Below are positions 19,156 through 26,404 of a stretch of DNA of 64,000 bases, piece by piece. Source of the stretch: Polaromonas sp. (GTDB lineage: Bacteria; Pseudomonadota; Gammaproteobacteria; Burkholderiales; Burkholderiaceae_C); contig NZ_JAQSDL010000120.1 of assembly GCF_029945895.1 (NCBI RefSeq), forward strand, positions 1 through 64,000, given 5' to 3'. A program made the translations under genes and the position numbers. Each line of letters opens with the position of its first letter. Positions within the stretch are counted from its first letter, which is position 1. The notes beneath the pieces are model-generated. The model had not been told where the DNA came from, searched no databases, and worked only from the letters and a program-made list of their open reading frames with translations.

Positions 19156-20388
19156 ATGAGCATCGAAATGATTGAAATCGAAGAGTTCAACCAGGGCACG
19201 CAGATCAAGGTGATTGGCGTGGGCGGCGGCGGTGGCAACGCGGTCGAACACATGATTGAACGCAATGTCCAGGGCGTGGAGTTCATCTGCGCCAACACCG
19301 ACGCACAGGCGCTCGGCCGCGGCAGTGCGCACAAGCAGATCCAGCTCGGCGGCAGCGGCCTGGGTGCAGGCAGCAAGCCCGAGAAGGGCCGTGAAGCGGC
19401 CGAGATGGCAGTGGACGACATCCGTGCCGCCATCGCCGGTGCACACATGCTGTTCATCACCGCCGGCATGGGCGGCGGCACCGGTACCGGCGCAGCGCCG
19501 GTGATTGCGCGCATTGCGAAAGAAATGGGCATCCTCACCGTCGGGGTGGTGACCAAGCCTTTCGAGTTCGAGGGTGGACGCCGCATGACCAATGCCGACC
19601 TCGGCCTGGCCGAACTCGAAGCCAACGTGGATTCGCTGATCGTGGTGCTCAACGAGAAACTCCTCGAGGTACTGGGCGACGACGTGACGCAGGACGAGGC
19701 CTTTGCGCATGCCAACGACGTGCTGAAAAACGCGGTCGGCGGCATTGCCGAGATCATCAATGTGCCCGGCCATGTGAACGTTGACTTCGAAGACGTGCGC
19801 ACCGTGATGGGTGAGCCCGGCAAGGCCATGATGGGCACGGCTCGCGCCAACGGTCCGGACCGCGCGCGCATCGCGGCCGAACAGGCCGTCGCCTGCCCCC
19901 TGCTCGAAGGCATCGACCTGTCGGGCGCCAAGGGTGTGCTGGTGCTGATCAGCGCCGCCAAGGGTTCGCTCAAGCTCAACGAGTCCAAGCTCGCGATGAA
20001 CACCATCCGCGCCTACGCCTCGCCGGATGCGCATGTGATCTACGGCACGGCCTACGACGACGACCTGGGCGAGGACATCCGCGTCACCGTGGTGGCCACC
20101 GGCCTGAGCCGCCAGGGCATGCGCCGCACGGCGCCTCCGCTGCAGGTGCTGCGTACCGGCACGGACAACATGCCGGTGCTCAATATGGCGGTTGGCGGCG
20201 CCACCGTCAGCGGTGCCCACCCGGGTGGCAGCAGCATGGGTTCGGCACAGACCGATTACGGCAACATGGCTGTCCCCAGCGTCTGGCGCACCAACCGCAC
20301 GCAGGCGGCGGCCAAAGTCGATGCGCTGGCTTCGGGCGGCATGGACGACTTCGAGATTCCGGCTTTCCTGCGCAAGCAGGCGGATTGA
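19156..20388 (+). CDS. ftsZ: Cell division GTPase FtsZ
   Basis: 410 residues with a strong AGGAGG ribosome binding site. FtsZ is the tubulin homologue that forms the Z ring. The GTP-binding tubulin signature GGGTGTGAAP is at about residue 106, and KVIGVGGGGGNAV near the start. The synergy-loop region and T7 loop residues (NVDFEDVRTVM) are present. The conserved C-terminal peptide for FtsA/ZipA binding is visible as DDFEIPAFLRKQAD. The linker (about 320-395) is short, as in related bacteria. Confidence 0.97.
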   Translation: MSIEMIEIEEFNQGTQIKVIGVGGGGGNAVEHMIERNVQGVEFICANTDAQALGRGSAHKQIQLGGSGLGAGSKPEKGREAAEMAVDDIRAAIAGAHMLFITAGMGGGTGTGAAPVIARIAKEMGILTVGVVTKPFEFEGGRRMTNADLGLAELEANVDSLIVVLNEKLLEVLGDDVTQDEAFAHANDVLKNAVGGIAEIINVPGHVNVDFEDVRTVMGEPGKAMMGTARANGPDRARIAAEQAVACPLLEGIDLSGAKGVLVLISAAKGSLKLNESKLAMNTIRAYASPDAHVIYGTAYDDDLGEDIRVTVVATGLSRQGMRRTAPPLQVLRTGTDNMPVLNMAVGGATVSGAHPGGSSMGSAQTDYGNMAVPSVWRTNRTQAAAKVDALASGGMDDFEIPAFLRKQAD

Positions 20389-20588
20389 TCGATGTAAAGC
20401 TACTGCGCAACCCGATCTCGCGTCTGCGGTGCTCACCGTACCTGGGTACGTATCCGCTCCTCAACGCAAGCTCGGGCTGCTCGCTACGCTTTCCATTGGA
20501 TCAATCAGTGTTTTGATCGCTGACCGCTAATCACACAGGCTATGTGCGTCATTGCGCATGGCCCGGTGCGTTTGGTCCGGCCCCAAAC
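20389..20588. repeat. ftsZ-lpxC gap with probable GC-rich dispersed element
   Basis: About 20420-20505 has the mosaic look of a repeat: GCGGTGCTCACCGTACCTGG, a CGTAC-CTGG-GTACG palindrome, then CTCGGGCTGCTCGCTACGC. I recall very similar intergenic sequence in other Comamonadaceae, but only one copy is in this window. A GATCAA...TTTGATC inverted repeat ends the element near 20518. Confidence 0.4.
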
Positions 20589-20594
20589 TAAAAT
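20589..20594 (+). promoter_or_regulatory. -10 box of lpxC, leaderless type
   Basis: TAAAAT ends six bases before the lpxC ATG, and no Shine-Dalgarno sequence is seen between ftsZ and lpxC. A transcript from here would start at or beside the A of the ATG. No clear -35 box. Confidence 0.45.
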
Positions 20595-20600
20595 GATGTC

Positions 20601-21524
20601 ATGCTGGCGCAAAGAACCCTCAAATCCCTGACCAAGGCGGTCGGTGTGGGCCTGCACAGCGGTCAGCGGGTCGAGCTGACCTTGCGGCCGGCGGCGCCGG
20701 ACACCGGCATTGTGTTCAGGCGCGTGGATCTTCCGCAGCCGGTGGACATTCCCATCTCTGCGCAGGCGGTGACCGACACGCGCCTGGCCTCCACCATTTC
20801 CAGCGGCAGCGCCAAGGTGCACACGGTCGAACACCTGATGTCGGCCTGTGCCGGCCTGGGGATCGACAACCTGTACGTGGACATCACCGCCGAAGAGGTG
20901 CCGATTCTCGACGGCTCGGCTTCCTCGTTTGTGTTTTTGCTGCAGTCGGCCGGCATTGAACTGCAGGCTGCGCCCAAGCGTTTCATCCGCGTTCTCAGGC
21001 CGGTCGAGGTGCGTGAAGGGCAGGGCGCCGGCGAGAAATGGGCACGCCTGTCGCCCTACAACGGCTACAAGCTGGGGTTTGAAATCGACTTCGACCATCC
21101 CGCGGTGGATTCCACCGGTCAGCGTGTGGAGTTCGACATGGGCAGCGGCTCCTACAGCCGCGACATCGCCCGCGCCCGCACCTTCGGTTTTACCAAGGAC
21201 GTCGAGATGATGCGCGCCAACGGGCTGGCGCTGGGCGGGGGCCTGGACAATGCCATCGTGATGGACGATTACCGCGTGCTCAACACCGACGGCCTGCGTT
21301 ACAACGATGAATTCGTCAAACACAAGATCCTCGATGCGATGGGCGATCTGTACCTGCTGGGCAAACCGCTGCTGGCTGCCTACACGGCCTTCCGTTCGGG
21401 CCATGCGCTGAACAACAAGCTGCTGCGCGAACTGCTCTCGCACGAAGATGCCTGGGAAGTCGTCACGTTCGACGATGAAAAAAACGCACCCCGGGGTTTT
21501 GCGCAACTGGCGCGGGCCTGGTAA
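20601..21524 (+). CDS. lpxC: UDP-3-O-acyl-N-acetylglucosamine deacetylase
   Basis: 307 residues. LpxC catalyses the committed step of lipid A synthesis with a catalytic zinc. The N-terminal [20 protein letters not shown], zinc ligand H78 in VEHLMSA, and the C-terminal [15 protein letters not shown] zinc/active-site motif are visible. It closes the dcw cluster, as in many proteobacteria. It probably has its own promoter (TAAAAT six bases before ATG). Confidence 0.96.
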   Translation: MLAQRTLKSLTKAVGVGLHSGQRVELTLRPAAPDTGIVFRRVDLPQPVDIPISAQAVTDTRLASTISSGSAKVHTVEHLMSACAGLGIDNLYVDITAEEVPILDGSASSFVFLLQSAGIELQAAPKRFIRVLRPVEVREGQGAGEKWARLSPYNGYKLGFEIDFDHPAVDSTGQRVEFDMGSGSYSRDIARARTFGFTKDVEMMRANGLALGGGLDNAIVMDDYRVLNTDGLRYNDEFVKHKILDAMGDLYLLGKPLLAAYTAFRSGHALNNKLLRELLSHEDAWEVVTFDDEKNAPRGFAQLARAW

Positions 21525-21545
21525 TGCCTTCGCGCGAGACCTGAC

Positions 21546-21722
21546 ATGGCTGTTTTCCGTGTCGCCATCTTCCTGTTGCTGTTTGCGGCCGGCGCATCGT
21601 TCGCGCTGTACGCGATCACTTCCCAGGTCCGCTACAAACACACCGGGCTCGCCATCCTCAAATGGACCCTGCTGGCTGCCTTCGTCTTTTTTGCCGTGCT
21701 GATTGCGGACCGGCTGATCTGA
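21546..21722 (+). CDS. Small two-helix membrane protein
   Basis: 58 residues, ATG at 21546, stop at 21720-21722, 21 bases after lpxC on the same strand. Two hydrophobic segments are clear: RVAIFLLLFAAGASFALYAI (about 5-24) and LLAAFVFFAVLIADRLI (about 42-58), separated by a short polar loop QVRYKHTGLA. Small proteins of this look are common downstream of lpxC in related bacteria, but I cannot name a function. No Shine-Dalgarno sequence is obvious. Codon usage matches the neighbours. Confidence 0.65.
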   Translation: MAVFRVAIFLLLFAAGASFALYAITSQVRYKHTGLAILKWTLLAAFVFFAVLIADRLI

Positions 21723-21732
21723 GGCGGGCGCC

Positions 21733-22281
21733 TCAGTGGTGCCGGCCGTCCTTGAAGGAGGCGGTGGAAGTGCGGCCCAGCGTGGTGGCCCGCGCCAGAA
21801 TCGCCGCCGAACCGCCCACATGGGCATGGGTGATCGCCAGGCCGAGCGCGTCAGCCGCGTCCTTGCCTGGCAGCGACGGCAACTTCAACAGGCGCATCAC
21901 CATCTCCTGGACCTCGGGCTTGCCGGCCTTGCCATAACCGGCGACCGCCTTTTTCATCTGCAGCGGTGTGTACTCGGCCACTTCGATGTTGCAACTGACC
22001 AGCGCCGTGACACAGGCGCCGCGCGCCTGGCCCAGCATCAGCGTGGCCTGCGGGTTGACGTTGACAAACACGATCTCGCACGCCGAGCTGTCGGGACTGT
22101 AGCGGGCCGTGATTTCGCAGATGCCGTCGAACAGCACCTTCAGCCGCGCTGGCAGGTTGCCCCGGTCCAGGTGTGTTGTCTTGATGGTGCCGCTGGCCAC
22201 ATAACTCAGCGCATGGCCCTCCACATCAATCACGCCGAAGCCAGTGATCTGCAATCCGGGGTCGATTCCAAGAATACGCAT
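21733..22281 (-). CDS. ruvC: Crossover junction endodeoxyribonuclease RuvC
   Basis: 182 residues. RuvC resolves Holliday junctions together with RuvAB. RNase H-fold signatures are visible: [17 protein letters not shown] at the N terminus with the first catalytic Asp, [21 protein letters not shown] with the catalytic Glu, and [14 protein letters not shown] with the final acidic pair. The usual Lys after the catalytic Glu (EKVF) is Ile here, a small departure. It lies 43 bases downstream of the CdsA-like gene. Confidence 0.93.
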   Translation of the reverse strand: MRILGIDPGLQITGFGVIDVEGHALSYVASGTIKTTHLDRGNLPARLKVLFDGICEITARYSPDSSACEIVFVNVNPQATLMLGQARGACVTALVSCNIEVAEYTPLQMKKAVAGYGKAGKPEVQEMVMRLLKLPSLPGKDAADALGLAITHAHVGGSAAILARATTLGRTSTASFKDGRHH

Positions 22282-22283
22282 CT

Positions 22284-22337
22284 GCTCTGTTTTTAATAGC
22301 TGTTTCAGTCCGCCGGTATTGGGCTAGAGCCCGAAAT
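22284..22337 (-). repeat. AT-rich dispersed repeat (family B) between ruvC and CdsA-like gene
   Basis: GCTCTGTTTTTAATAGCTG at one end and TATTGGGCTAGAGCCCGAAA at the other. It fills the intergenic gap ahead of ruvC and runs into the 3' end of the CdsA-like gene, whose TAG stop lies in the GGGCTAGAGCCC palindrome. Confidence 0.65.
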
Positions 22338-23304
22338 ACCATCGGACCGAATGAAAGAACACAGGCGCTGCAAAACACAGGGCATCGACCCGGTCCAGCA
22401 GGCCGCTGGCGCCGGTGACCGACCGGCCTTCGCTGCCCCAATTGGTAATGCCGCGGTCGCGCTTGAGCGCTTTCATCACCAGGTGGCCGAGCGAGCCGGC
22501 CACGCAGGCGGTCAGCGCCATGGCCACGGCCTGACCCGGCTTGAAGGGTGTCAGGCCCGACATCAAGCCGCCGACAAACCCCCCGACCGCCAGCCCGATC
22601 AGCCAGCTGCTCCAGTGGAAACTCTGGCTCACCTGCGGCGCCGTGGGCGGGCGCGGCCACTTGCGCGCGGCGAGGTGCTGCACCAGCATGCCGGTCTGCA
22701 CGACAAACACCAGAAAAAAGACGAGGAAGGCGTTTTTGCCGCCGTAGCCCGGAAAATCCAGCAGCAACAGGGCCGGCACATGGCTGATGCCATAAACACA
22801 GACCATGATGCCCCACTGCAGCTTGGCATTGCGCTCCAGAAAGCGCTGGGGGTCGTTGGCCAGGGCGCTGACCACCGGGATCGCCAGGAACACATACACC
22901 GGGATGAACACAGTCACCAGGTCAAAGCGCTCGGTCATGACCAGCCAGAACTGGACCGGCAGCACCCCAAAAAAAGCCAGCACCAGGCTGCGGTGGTCGC
23001 CGCGGCGGGTCGGCGACAGCGTGATGAATTCGCGCAGCGCGAAAAATGCCACCAGTGCAAACAGCAGGGTGGCCACCGTCTCGCCCAGGGCCCAGCCGAT
23101 CCAGAACACGGTACACATGAGCCACGAGGTGTTGAGCAGGCTGCTGAACTCCTTGATGTCCTGCGTGCGGATCTCGTCCTCGCCGTTGTCGCGCAGTGAC
23201 ATGACGAGCGCCGCGATGCTGGCAGCAATCAGCAGGCCGAACACCATGACAAACAGCAGGCCGACTTGGCTGGAAGGGCTCAGGTTGCGCAGAAAACTGC
23301 TCAT
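22324..23304 (-). CDS. CdsA-like phosphatidate cytidylyltransferase homologue
   Basis: 326 residues with about eight hydrophobic segments. The family makes CDP-diacylglycerol from phosphatidate and CTP in the inner membrane. The C-terminal signature region is recognisable: GSLGHLVMKALKRDRGITNW, then ASGLLDRVDAL, matching S-x-KR...KD...DR-x-D of the CTP transferase family. A Pro-rich loop lies near residue 220. The usual essential cdsA of Burkholderiales sits with uppS/dxr/bamA, so this may be a second copy. Its partner here is an acyltransferase gene, overlapping by one base. Stop codon lies in a dispersed repeat. Confidence 0.8.
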   Translation of the reverse strand: MSSFLRNLSPSSQVGLLFVMVFGLLIAASIAALVMSLRDNGEDEIRTQDIKEFSSLLNTSWLMCTVFWIGWALGETVATLLFALVAFFALREFITLSPTRRGDHRSLVLAFFGVLPVQFWLVMTERFDLVTVFIPVYVFLAIPVVSALANDPQRFLERNAKLQWGIMVCVYGISHVPALLLLDFPGYGGKNAFLVFFLVFVVQTGMLVQHLAARKWPRPPTAPQVSQSFHWSSWLIGLAVGGFVGGLMSGLTPFKPGQAVAMALTACVAGSLGHLVMKALKRDRGITNWGSEGRSVTGASGLLDRVDALCFAAPVFFHSVRWYFGL

Positions 23305-23915
23305 CAGCTTTCCCTCAGTGCCAGCACAGCGTCCCGCGCACGCGCCAGGAAGGCGCTGCGGTCCTCACCTTCCTGCAGCGCCATGGGCACGCCGAAGGTG
23401 ACCGAACACAGGATGGGCACCGGCACCACTTCCCCCTTGGGCATGACGCGCTGCACGTTGTTGATCCACGCCGGCACCAGCACCACCTGCGGAAATTTCT
23501 GCGCCAGGTTGTACAGGCCCGACTTGAAGGCCTGAGGCTCCTCCTGGTTGCCGCGCGTGCCCTCGGGAAACAGGATGATGGAGTCGCCGCTTTCGAGGGC
23601 ATCGATCAAGGGCTCCAGCGGATCCTGGTCGCTGGTTTTTGCGCGGTCCACGTAGATCGCGTTGAACACCGCCGTGGTGAGCCACTGCTTGAACGGCGTT
23701 TTGGTCCAGTAGTCCCTGGCCGCGATGGGCCGGGTGATGCTGCGCAGCTCACTGGGCAGGGCGGCCCAGATCAGCACCAGGTCGGCATGGCTCTGGTGGT
23801 TGGCGAAATAGATGCGTTGCTCGGCCTTGGGCGGGCAACCCTGCCAGCGCGCCTGCGCACCGGTCAGTGCCCGGATCAATCCGAGCAGGAAGAAACTCAT
23901 CCATTTCGCCAACAT
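23304..23915 (-). CDS. PlsC-like 1-acyl-glycerol-3-phosphate acyltransferase
   Basis: 203 residues from the ATG at 23915; longer in-frame starts would run into mtgA. LPLAT family: the catalytic NHQSHAD (HX4D) is at about residues 39-45 and FPEGTRG at about 115. One N-terminal hydrophobic helix (SFFLLGLIRAL) is visible. It probably supplies phosphatidate to the CdsA-like enzyme encoded next. mtgA ends one base before it. Confidence 0.85.
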   Translation of the reverse strand: MLAKWMSFFLLGLIRALTGAQARWQGCPPKAEQRIYFANHQSHADLVLIWAALPSELRSITRPIAARDYWTKTPFKQWLTTAVFNAIYVDRAKTSDQDPLEPLIDALESGDSIILFPEGTRGNQEEPQAFKSGLYNLAQKFPQVVLVPAWINNVQRVMPKGEVVPVPILCSVTFGVPMALQEGEDRSAFLARARDAVLALRES

Positions 23916-23916
23916 G

Positions 23917-24675
23917 TCAGGGCACCTCCACGCCGCCCATGCGCGCGGCGATGGTGGAGGCGCGCGAGGCCAGGTAGCCCGAACCCGGGCGGGTCTCGAA
24001 GTACTTGGGGCGCGGCAGCATGACGGCCAGGCGCGCGGCCTCGTAGGCGCTGAGTCTGGCGGCAGGCTTTCGGAAATAATGCTGGGCCGCGGCTTCGGCG
24101 CCGAACACGCCTTCGCCCCATTCGACATTGTTGAGGTAGATTTCCAGGATGCGCTGCTTGCTCAACAGGGCTTCGAGCAGCAGGGTCAGCACCAGTTCCT
24201 GCCCCTTGCGCATCAGGGTGCGTTCGCCCGAGAGAAACAGGTTTTTGGCCAGTTGCTGGGTGATGGTAGACCCGCCCACAATTTTCGGTGGTTTGGCGGC
24301 TTTGGCTGCACCTGCGGGCGCGGCGCGGCTGGACAGCTTTCCGTTGGCCTTTTCGGCGCGCTGCTCGGCCTGGGTGTTTTTCTCCCAGGCCTTTTCGAGG
24401 GCTTCCAGGTCCACGCCTTCGTGCTCGACAAAGGTCGCATCTTCGGAAGCGATGACTGCACGTTTGAGGTTGGCTGACAGCTCGGCATAGGGCACCCACT
24501 GCTGGCGCCATTTGAGCTCGTCCTTTTCCGTCGCCAGGCGATAGGCTTCCGAACGCTGGAAGGCCGTGGACTGCGGGTCCACCACGGCCATCAGGGCGAT
24601 GCGACCGACAAAATAAAGCTGCAGCGCCACGGCGGCCAGCAGCACCAGCAGCATCCAGCGCAGCAGGGCCTTCAT
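23917..24675 (-). CDS. mtgA: Monofunctional peptidoglycan transglycosylase
   Basis: 252 residues, GT51 family. MtgA polymerises lipid II into glycan without cross-linking. One membrane anchor spans about residues 7-27. The conserved blocks are visible: KRAVIASEDATFVEHEG (catalytic Glu), GGSTITQQLAKNLFLSGER and KQRILEIYLNNVEWGEGVFG. Between blocks 1 and 2 there is a long Lys/Ala-rich linker (about residues 97-125, including SSRAAPAGAAKAAKPPK) that is larger than in E. coli. It overlaps aroE by four bases. Confidence 0.94.
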   Translation of the reverse strand: MKALLRWMLLVLLAAVALQLYFVGRIALMAVVDPQSTAFQRSEAYRLATEKDELKWRQQWVPYAELSANLKRAVIASEDATFVEHEGVDLEALEKAWEKNTQAEQRAEKANGKLSSRAAPAGAAKAAKPPKIVGGSTITQQLAKNLFLSGERTLMRKGQELVLTLLLEALLSKQRILEIYLNNVEWGEGVFGAEAAAQHYFRKPAARLSAYEAARLAVMLPRPKYFETRPGSGYLASRASTIAARMGGVEVP

Positions 24676-25541
24676 GCGGGCGCCTTCGGCTGTTGTTGTT
24701 GTTGTTGCATTTCCATGAGCACCTGGGCAGACGGCGGGCGCACGCCACGCCAGAACAGGAAGGACTCGGCCGCTTGCTCCACCAGCATGCCCAGACCATC
24801 GCGCGGCACGGCGCCGTGGGCCCGCGCCCAGTCGGCAAAGCCCTGAGCGGCCGGCCCATACATCATGTCGTAGGCCAGTGCGCCGGGTTTGAGCACGCTG
24901 GGGTCCAGCGTGATGGCCGCACCGCCGAGGCTGCTTGCCGTGGCATTGACAATCACATCAAAATCGGCCTCCAGCCCTTGCAGGTCCTGCGCCACCAGCT
25001 CTGTTTTTTGTAGCAACTGCTGCAGCGAAGGATGGCTGGCGTGGTGCGCCACCAGCAGGGCCGCGCGCGCGTGCGTGCGGTTGGCAACAACCAGGCGGCG
25101 CGGGCCGGCCGCCAGCAGCGGCCCCAGCACGCCGGCCGCGGCACCACCGGCGCCCAGCAGCAGCAGGTCCCGCCCGGCCAGCGGGACGCCTGCATTGTTC
25201 TGGATGTCGTTGACCAGGCCGATGCCGTCGGTGTTGTCGGCTTCAATGCGGCCGGCGTCGAACTTCAGCGTGTTGGCGGCCTGCGCCAGCTGGGCGCGGT
25301 CTGTGGCGGTACCGGCCAGCCGGAACGCCTCGAACTTGAAGGGCACGGTGACGTTGCAGCCGCGTCCACCACTGTTTATCCATTGCTGCAGCGTCGCGGC
25401 GAAATGGTCCAGCGGCGCCAGCAGCTTGCAGTAGTCCATGGCCTGGCCGGTCAGCTCGGCAAAACGCGCATGGATGGCGGGCGACTTGCTGTGTTCCACC
25501 GGGTTGCCGACGACGCCATAGTGATCCATGCGGGCGCTCAT
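24672..25541 (-). CDS. aroE: Shikimate dehydrogenase
   Basis: 289 residues. AroE reduces 3-dehydroshikimate with NADPH. Shikimate-binding HSKSPAIH, catalytic NVTVPFKFEAF, the nucleotide-binding GAGGAAAGVLGPLL and the DGLGMLVEQA end motif are visible. Two oddities: residues about 177-192 (LLQKTELVAQDLQGLE) are encoded by a dispersed AT-rich repeat just before the conserved DVIVNATASS strand, and the C terminus carries a run of six Gln. The gene overlaps its neighbours by four bases on both sides. Confidence 0.94.
   Translation of the reverse strand: MSARMDHYGVVGNPVEHSKSPAIHARFAELTGQAMDYCKLLAPLDHFAATLQQWINSGGRGCNVTVPFKFEAFRLAGTATDRAQLAQAANTLKFDAGRIEADNTDGIGLVNDIQNNAGVPLAGRDLLLLGAGGAAAGVLGPLLAAGPRRLVVANRTHARAALLVAHHASHPSLQQLLQKTELVAQDLQGLEADFDVIVNATASSLGGAAITLDPSVLKPGALAYDMMYGPAAQGFADWARAHGAVPRDGLGMLVEQAAESFLFWRGVRPPSAQVLMEMQQQQQQPKAPA
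24966..25014 (+). repeat. AT-rich dispersed repeat (family B) inside aroE
   Basis: On the + strand GGCCTCCAGCCCTTGCAGGT, TGCGCCACCAGC, TCTGTTTTTTGTAGC. Its TA-rich end is identical over 17 bases to the murG copy. Translated with aroE, it gives LLQKTELVAQDLQGLE, close to the murC tail. Confidence 0.7.
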
Positions 25542-26386
25542 CGATCGGTGAGTTTGGTTTCAAGCGTCTCGTCGCGCGTGAACCTGAAACGCGAGACCAC
25601 CACGATCTGGTCGGCCTTGCGGCGCATGGCCTCGCTGAAACGGTCAAACGGGCCGGTGCTGCGCGCAATGCTCTGCGCGCGCCGGTCCAGCGTCAGGTTG
25701 CCCGAGGTTTCGGCCACCTCGGTGGACAGGATGCGACCGTCGTGGTTCACCGTGAGCACCATGGTGAGTTCGCCGTACAACTTCTTGCCGGCCTGCTCGG
25801 GAAAGTTCACCGTGCCCTTTTCCTCGATCTTGCGGCGCAGCGTGTCGTAGTACACGGCATACACCTCCTCGCGGGTCGCAGGGCTGATGTAACGCTTTTT
25901 GGGCCGCGCATTTTCTTCGTTGATGCGCCGTTCGATTTCCGCCAGGATCTTGATCAGCTGCTTGCGTTTTTCCTCGCGCTCGACCTGGGCCGGGTCGGCG
26001 GATGCCACTTTGGGGTCAGGCGGCGGCATGGCTGCGAGCTGCTTCTTGATCTGTGCCAGCAGCATGGTCTGCTGCTCCTGCATGGTCTCGACCTTGCGCT
26101 GCGCATCTTCGCTGGCGTCACCCAGTTCGGTCAGCGCCGAAGGCGGCAGCGGGCTGGTGGCGCGGCCTTTTTCGGCCTCGCCACCGCCGGCCAGCGAGGC
26201 CTGGGCAATGGCCTTGGCCTGGTCCGGGCGTTCGCTGGACTTCGCGTTGACGAGGATCACCTCCAGCGGCGTGTCCTGGAAAATCCGGTTGAAACGTTCC
26301 GGATCGACAAAACGCACGGTCAGCAGGACCGCATGGACGGCGAGCGATACGCCCAGGGCGATGTGCAGGGTGCTGGGAGACTTCAC
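25538..26386 (-). CDS. TonB-like energy transducer / cell envelope protein
   Basis: 282 residues. An N-terminal membrane segment (about residues 8-24, IALGVSLAVHAVLLTVRF) is followed by a polar, partly coiled region (REEKRKQLIKILAEIERRIN) and a C-terminal TonB-type domain beginning near FPEQAGKKLYGELTMVLTV, with HDGRILSTEVAETSGN typical of the family. TonB proteins pass proton-motive-force energy to outer-membrane receptors, but no ExbB/ExbD genes are nearby, so its partner is unknown. It lies in a tight run rnb - this gene - aroE - mtgA. Confidence 0.8.
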   Translation of the reverse strand: MKSPSTLHIALGVSLAVHAVLLTVRFVDPERFNRIFQDTPLEVILVNAKSSERPDQAKAIAQASLAGGGEAEKGRATSPLPPSALTELGDASEDAQRKVETMQEQQTMLLAQIKKQLAAMPPPDPKVASADPAQVEREEKRKQLIKILAEIERRINEENARPKKRYISPATREEVYAVYYDTLRRKIEEKGTVNFPEQAGKKLYGELTMVLTVNHDGRILSTEVAETSGNLTLDRRAQSIARSTGPFDRFSEAMRRKADQIVVVSRFRFTRDETLETKLTDR

Positions 26387-26404
26387 AGGACTGGATTATG
26401 GGTG

